From Streptomyces sp. A 4/2 (GTDB lineage: Bacteria; Actinomycetota; Actinomycetes; Streptomycetales; Streptomycetaceae), in NCBI RefSeq assembly GCF_940670765.1, contig NZ_CALNVW010000019.1, positions 310,001 through 374,000 on the forward strand: a stretch of DNA of 64,000 nt, in the 5' to 3' direction. This document shows positions 61,030 through 64,000 of the stretch, one piece after another; the first letter of the stretch is position 1; each line of letters opens with the position of its first letter. Below the pieces are notes generated by a model. That model did not search any database and was not told the DNA's origin. It was given only the letters and a program-made list of their open reading frames with translations. The position numbers and the translations under genes were made by a program.

Positions 61030-61701
61030 ATGGGCGTGACTGAACCCACCTACCTCACCGCGGTCCGCGAGTCGTACGACACCGTCGCCGCCGACTACGT
61101 GGCGCGCGTCAAGAATCCCGCCGAGCTCGATCCCGTGTCGCGCGCGATGCTGGCCGCGTTCGCCGAACTCGTGCGGACCGCCGGCCGGGGGCCGGTCGCG
61201 GATCTGGGCTGCGGTCCGGGGAAGGTGACTGCGCACCTGGCGGGGCTGGGGGTGACGGCCTTCGGTGTCGACGTGTCACCGAGGATGGTCGAGCTGGCCC
61301 GGGAGGCCTACCCGGAACTGCGGTTCGCCGTGGGCTCGATGACCGCGCTGGAGCTGGAGGACGACGGACTCGGCGGCATTCTCGCCTACTACTCCACTCA
61401 CCACACGCCGCCGGAACTGCTGCCGGTGGTGTTCGCCGAGTTCCACCGCACCCTGGTGCCCGGTGGCCATCTGATGCTCGCCGGCCATGTGGGCAACGAC
61501 GAGGTCCGGCGGCCCGTGCAGGCCTACGGCGGTCATCCGGTGTCCTACGAGTCCCACCTGCTGCCACCGGCCCGGATCGCCGACCTGCTGGGCCGGGCCG
61601 GACTCGCCGTCAGCGCGCAGCTGGTGGAGGCGCCGGAAGAGGGGGCGACGCGGACGTACGCCACCTTCATGGCCCGCAAACCGGAGTCCGTGGCCGGTTG
61701 A
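61030..61701 (+). CDS. class I SAM-dependent methyltransferase
   Basis: A 223-residue methyltransferase. The SAM site is VADLGCGPGKVTAHLAGLG (about 54-72), followed by GVDVSPRMVELARE and MTALELEDDGLGGILAYYS. It resembles small-molecule (for example UbiE-like) methyltransferases; the substrate is unknown. TAGGTT lies four to nine bases before ATG 61030, which could be the -10 box of a leaderless message; GTG 61036 is an alternative start. Confidence 0.83.
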   Translation: MGVTEPTYLTAVRESYDTVAADYVARVKNPAELDPVSRAMLAAFAELVRTAGRGPVADLGCGPGKVTAHLAGLGVTAFGVDVSPRMVELAREAYPELRFAVGSMTALELEDDGLGGILAYYSTHHTPPELLPVVFAEFHRTLVPGGHLMLAGHVGNDEVRRPVQAYGGHPVSYESHLLPPARIADLLGRAGLAVSAQLVEAPEEGATRTYATFMARKPESVAG

Positions 61702-61774
61702 CGGGATCCCTGGCCCGGCGGGGGCCGGAATCCGCGGGCCTTTGAACGGAGGCCGGAATCCGGGGCCCTCTGGC

Positions 61775-61790
61775 CGGGGGTCGGCCCCCG
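61775..61790. terminator. GC hairpin between convergent genes
   Basis: CGGGGG-TCGG-CCCCCG forms a short perfect stem-loop between the convergent methyltransferase and thiolase genes. Two copies of GGCCGGAATCCG lie just upstream. Confidence 0.5.
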
Positions 61791-61832
61791 TAGCCCGCCG
61801 ACCGGCGTCCGCCTTCCGGCCGCCGCGCAGGG

Positions 61833-63020
61833 TCACCCCCGCCCCAGTACCACCGTCCCCGACGAGCAGAACCAGCCGCCCGTGCCCGACGCCACCGCGA
61901 TCTCCGGGAGGCGTCCGCCCGACTTCAGGACCTGGCGGCCCTCGCCCGCCTCGCCGCGGAGCTGGCGTACCGCCTCCACCAGGAGGAACAGCCCGCGCAT
62001 CCCCGGATGGCAGGCCGAGAGGCCGCCGCCGTCCGTGTTCACCGGGAGGTCGCCGTCGCGCAGCAGGCGGCCCTTCTCGACGAACGCGCCGCCCTCGCCC
62101 TTCGCGCAGAAGCCCAGGTCCTCCAGCGTCACCAGCGTCATATAGGTGAACGCGTCGTAGATCTCCGCGAGGTCCACGTCCGCCGGGCGTACCCCCGCGC
62201 GTTCGAAGGCCAGCCGACCGCTCACCGCCGCCGGGGAGACCGTGAAGTCGTCCCACTCGGACATCGTGGTGTGCGAGACGTGTTCGCCCGTGCCCAGCAC
62301 CCACACCGGGGCCTTCGCGCAGTCCGCCACGTACTCCTCGGCGACCAGCAGGACCGCGCAGCCGCCGTCGCTCCTGATGCAGCAGTGCAGCTTGGTGAAC
62401 GGGTCCGCGATCATCGGGCCCGCCAGGACCTCGTCCACGGTGATCGGGGTGCGGTACATCGCGTCCGGGTTGTGGGCCGCGTTGGCCCGTGCCTGGACGG
62501 CCACCGATGCCAGCTGCTCCAGGGTGGTGCCGTACTCGTGCATGTGGCGGCGGGCGGCCATCGCGTACTTGGCGATGAGCGAGTGGCCGTGGGGCACCTC
62601 GAACTGGAGCGGGCCGCGCGCGCCGAACGAGAGGTTGGACGTGCGGCGCTTGGCCTTGATGTCGGCGCGGGCGGTCGAACCGTAGACGAGCAGAACCGCG
62701 TTGGCGTGGCCCGCGGCGATCGCGTCGGCCGCGTGGGCCGCCATGACCTCCCAGGTGGAGCCGCCGACAGCGGTGGAGTCCACCCAGGTGGGTTTCAGGC
62801 CCAGGTACTCGGCGACCTCCACCGGGGCGAGGGTGCCGAGGCCCGCCGAGCCGAAGCCGTCGATCAGGTCGCGGCTCAGTCCCGAGTCGGCGAGCGCGCG
62901 GCGCGCGGCCTGGGCGTGCAGGGCGTAGGGGGTGGCGTCGTCGACCTTGCCGCAGTCCGACAGGGAGACACCGGCGACGGCAACTCGGCGCCGTGGCAGG
63001 GCAGATATGACAGAGGACAT
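61833..63020 (-). CDS. thiolase-fold protein without the usual nucleophilic cysteine (Ltp2/SCP2-like)
   Basis: A 395-residue thiolase-superfamily protein. The N-terminal strand VAVAGVSLSD and the position normally holding the catalytic Cys reads VGGSTWEVMAAHA, with Ser/Thr and no cysteine. The C-terminal loop GGGLSACHPGMRG keeps a histidine. This pattern fits non-thiolytic members such as Ltp2, which with a DUF35/OB-fold protein works as a retro-aldolase on steroid-type side chains. An operator lies 5 bp before the ATG, and the OB-fold partner gene at 47741 has the same operator type. Confidence 0.87.
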   Translation of the reverse strand: MSSVISALPRRRVAVAGVSLSDCGKVDDATPYALHAQAARRALADSGLSRDLIDGFGSAGLGTLAPVEVAEYLGLKPTWVDSTAVGGSTWEVMAAHAADAIAAGHANAVLLVYGSTARADIKAKRRTSNLSFGARGPLQFEVPHGHSLIAKYAMAARRHMHEYGTTLEQLASVAVQARANAAHNPDAMYRTPITVDEVLAGPMIADPFTKLHCCIRSDGGCAVLLVAEEYVADCAKAPVWVLGTGEHVSHTTMSEWDDFTVSPAAVSGRLAFERAGVRPADVDLAEIYDAFTYMTLVTLEDLGFCAKGEGGAFVEKGRLLRDGDLPVNTDGGGLSACHPGMRGLFLLVEAVRQLRGEAGEGRQVLKSGGRLPEIAVASGTGGWFCSSGTVVLGRG

Positions 63021-63024
63021 GAAT

Positions 63025-63039
63025 CTGACGGTACATCAG
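63025..63039. promoter_or_regulatory. CTGACG-type palindromic operator (site 8)
   Basis: CTGACGGTACATCAG, with outer AAT/ATT matches (AATCTGA...TCAGATT). It lies only 5 bp upstream of the thiolase start, so a bound repressor would also cover the ribosome site or transcription start. Confidence 0.75.
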
Positions 63040-63075
63040 ATTTGGTGGGTGGTGCCGGTCCCGCGGGATCCGTGT

Positions 63076-63174
63076 ACCGGCCGCCTCGTGAATCCCGCCA
63101 CCGGCCGCCCGGCGCATCTCGCGGACCGGCCGCCTGGCACATCTCCTGCACCGGCTGCCTGGCGCATCTCGTGT
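63076..63174. repeat. four imperfect 25-bp tandem repeats
   Basis: The unit ACCGGCCGCCTGGCGCATCT (plus five more bases) recurs about every 25 bp from 63076 to 63174. The array fills the space between operators 8 and 9 of the divergent thiolase and acyl-CoA dehydrogenase genes. Confidence 0.7.
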
Positions 63175-63209
63175 ACGGACCCTGTGCATCTGGGACGGCG
63201 CGCTCTAGT

Positions 63210-63224
63210 ATGACGCGCCGTCAG
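63210..63224. promoter_or_regulatory. CTGACG-type palindromic operator (site 9)
   Basis: ATGACGCGCCGTCAG, 20 bp upstream of the truncated acyl-CoA dehydrogenase gene; only the first base differs from the common pattern. Confidence 0.7.
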
Positions 63225-63244
63225 ATCAGGAGAGGGGCCCGCCC

Positions 63245-64000
63245 ATGGATGCCGCCTTCACCGCGGAGCAGGACGAGATCCGTCGTACCCTGCGCGAACT
63301 GCTCACCAAGCGATGCGGTCCGGACGAAGTCAAGGCCGCGGCGGCCACCGCTGCCGGGTACGACCGGGAACTCTGGGGGGCCCTCGCCGAGCAGCTGGGG
63401 CTGCCCGGCCTCGCGATCCCCGCGGAGTACGGGGGAGTGGGGTGCGGCACCGCCGAACTCGTGCTCGCCTGCGAGGAGACCGGGCGGGCGCTGCTGCCGT
63501 CCCCGCTGTTCGCGACCGCCGCGCTCGCCGCGCCGCTGATCGCCGCACTCGGTACGGAGGAACAGCGCGCCGACCTGCTGCCCCGGCTGGCCTGCGGGGA
63601 GCTGACCGCCACCCTGGCCGCACCGCTGGGGGCCGCGCTCGGACTGGTCGGTGCCAACACGGGCGACTGGGCGGGCGGCGGCCGGGCCGGTGGCGTACAG
63701 GCGCGGCCCGTGTCCGGCGCGTGGCGGCTGTACGGGCAGGCCGAGCAGGTCATCGACGGCCACAGCGCGGGGCTGCTGCTCGTGGCCGCGCACACCGGGG
63801 GGTTCGCCCGGAGCCGGACGCTGCTCTTCCTCGTACGGCCGGACGCCGCCGGGGTGTCCCGCGTACGGCAGACCGCCCTGGACGCGACCCGGCCGCAGGC
63901 CAGAATCGAACTTCGGGACGCAGAGGCGGAGTTGCTCGGCGGGAGTGACGAGGCCGATGTGCCGGGGGCGTTGGCACGCACCGGGTGCGTGGCGGCGGCC
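63245..64000 (+). CDS. acyl-CoA dehydrogenase, N-terminal part only
   Basis: The frame is open from ATG 63245 to the window end (252 codons). FTAEQDEIRRTLRELLTKRC and IPAEYGGVGCGTAELVLACE are the N-terminal helical domain of an acyl-CoA dehydrogenase; the middle domain looks compact, like the short subunit at 16978. GAGAGGGG precedes the ATG and an operator is 20 bp upstream. It is divergent from the thiolase-like gene and probably belongs to the same pathway. The catalytic region lies beyond the window. Confidence 0.88.
   Translation, partial: MDAAFTAEQDEIRRTLRELLTKRCGPDEVKAAAATAAGYDRELWGALAEQLGLPGLAIPAEYGGVGCGTAELVLACEETGRALLPSPLFATAALAAPLIAALGTEEQRADLLPRLACGELTATLAAPLGAALGLVGANTGDWAGGGRAGGVQARPVSGAWRLYGQAEQVIDGHSAGLLLVAAHTGGFARSRTLLFLVRPDAAGVSRVRQTALDATRPQARIELRDAEAELLGGSDEADVPGALARTGCVAAA

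Noticed and set aside
1..64000. tRNA, rRNA or riboswitch genes
   Set aside because: No cloverleaf with a TTC-loop pattern, rRNA segment or known riboswitch core was recognised by eye; a covariance-model search would be the proper test.

Overview
The window is chromosomal DNA of very high G+C content with dense genes, frequent GTG starts, stop/start overlaps (ATGA, GTGA, TGATG) and several apparently leaderless starts. Gene content (an NsdA-like regulator, a stand-alone prim-pol domain protein, DUF397/DUF5753 modules, mycothiol-type domains, ECF sigma/anti-sigma pair, SAV_6107-type HEPN protein) points to Streptomyces or a close relative. No rRNA, tRNA, CRISPR array or intact insertion sequence was seen.

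Layout. 1-12.9 kb is mostly housekeeping and regulatory: the end of an alpha/beta hydrolase gene, an ABC exporter, a prim-pol protein divergent from an NsdA-like regulator, a Q-rich membrane protein, a solute-binding lipoprotein, purU, an ECF sigma factor with a zinc anti-sigma factor, and a STAS protein. 12.9-23.3 kb is a catabolic block: acyl-CoA ligase, amidohydrolase, three acyl-CoA dehydrogenases, cyclase, SDR and zinc alcohol dehydrogenase. 23.7-29.1 kb carries phoD, a GlxA-type regulator and two MFS transporters. 29.15-33.15 kb is an inserted accessory segment with the relic of an ATP-grasp peptide-maturation locus; it is flanked by a duplicated end of the second MFS gene. 33.4-41.3 kb holds a flavin reductase, a GntR/ABC operon, a methyltransferase, an enoyl-CoA hydratase, a cyanate operon (cynR, carbonic anhydrase, cynS) and a deaminase. 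41.4-48.2 kb holds an acyl-CoA synthetase (ADP-forming type), an MFS/TetR pair, a flavin monooxygenase, and a DoxX plus OB-fold pair. 48.5-53.6 kb is a set of small Streptomyces-type genes. 53.7-60.9 kb is accessory: an overlapping patatin/membrane-kinase pair, nucleotidyltransferases, gene relics and a HEPN-MNT toxin-antitoxin pair. 61-64 kb returns to lipid-type catabolism with a methyltransferase, a non-canonical thiolase and a truncated acyl-CoA dehydrogenase.

How the genes work together. The strongest new signal is a repeated 15-bp palindrome, close to CTGACGNNNCGTCAG. It lies within about 60 bp of the start of eight transcription units spread over 49 kb: the acyl-CoA ligase, the amidohydrolase operon, the cyclase/SDR divergent pair, the flavin reductase, the acyl-CoA synthetase, DoxX/OB-fold, the thiolase and the last acyl-CoA dehydrogenase. 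It marks a scattered regulon that looks like a complete degradation pathway for a CoA-activated, probably cyclic or branched, acid. The repressor that reads it is not obvious in the window.

Separate points of interest are the decayed ATP-grasp RiPP locus inside the insertion, the patatin/kinase gene pair, a large AT-rich dyad over the MNT antitoxin start, and a signal-peptidase-like protein in which the catalytic lysine position is glutamine.
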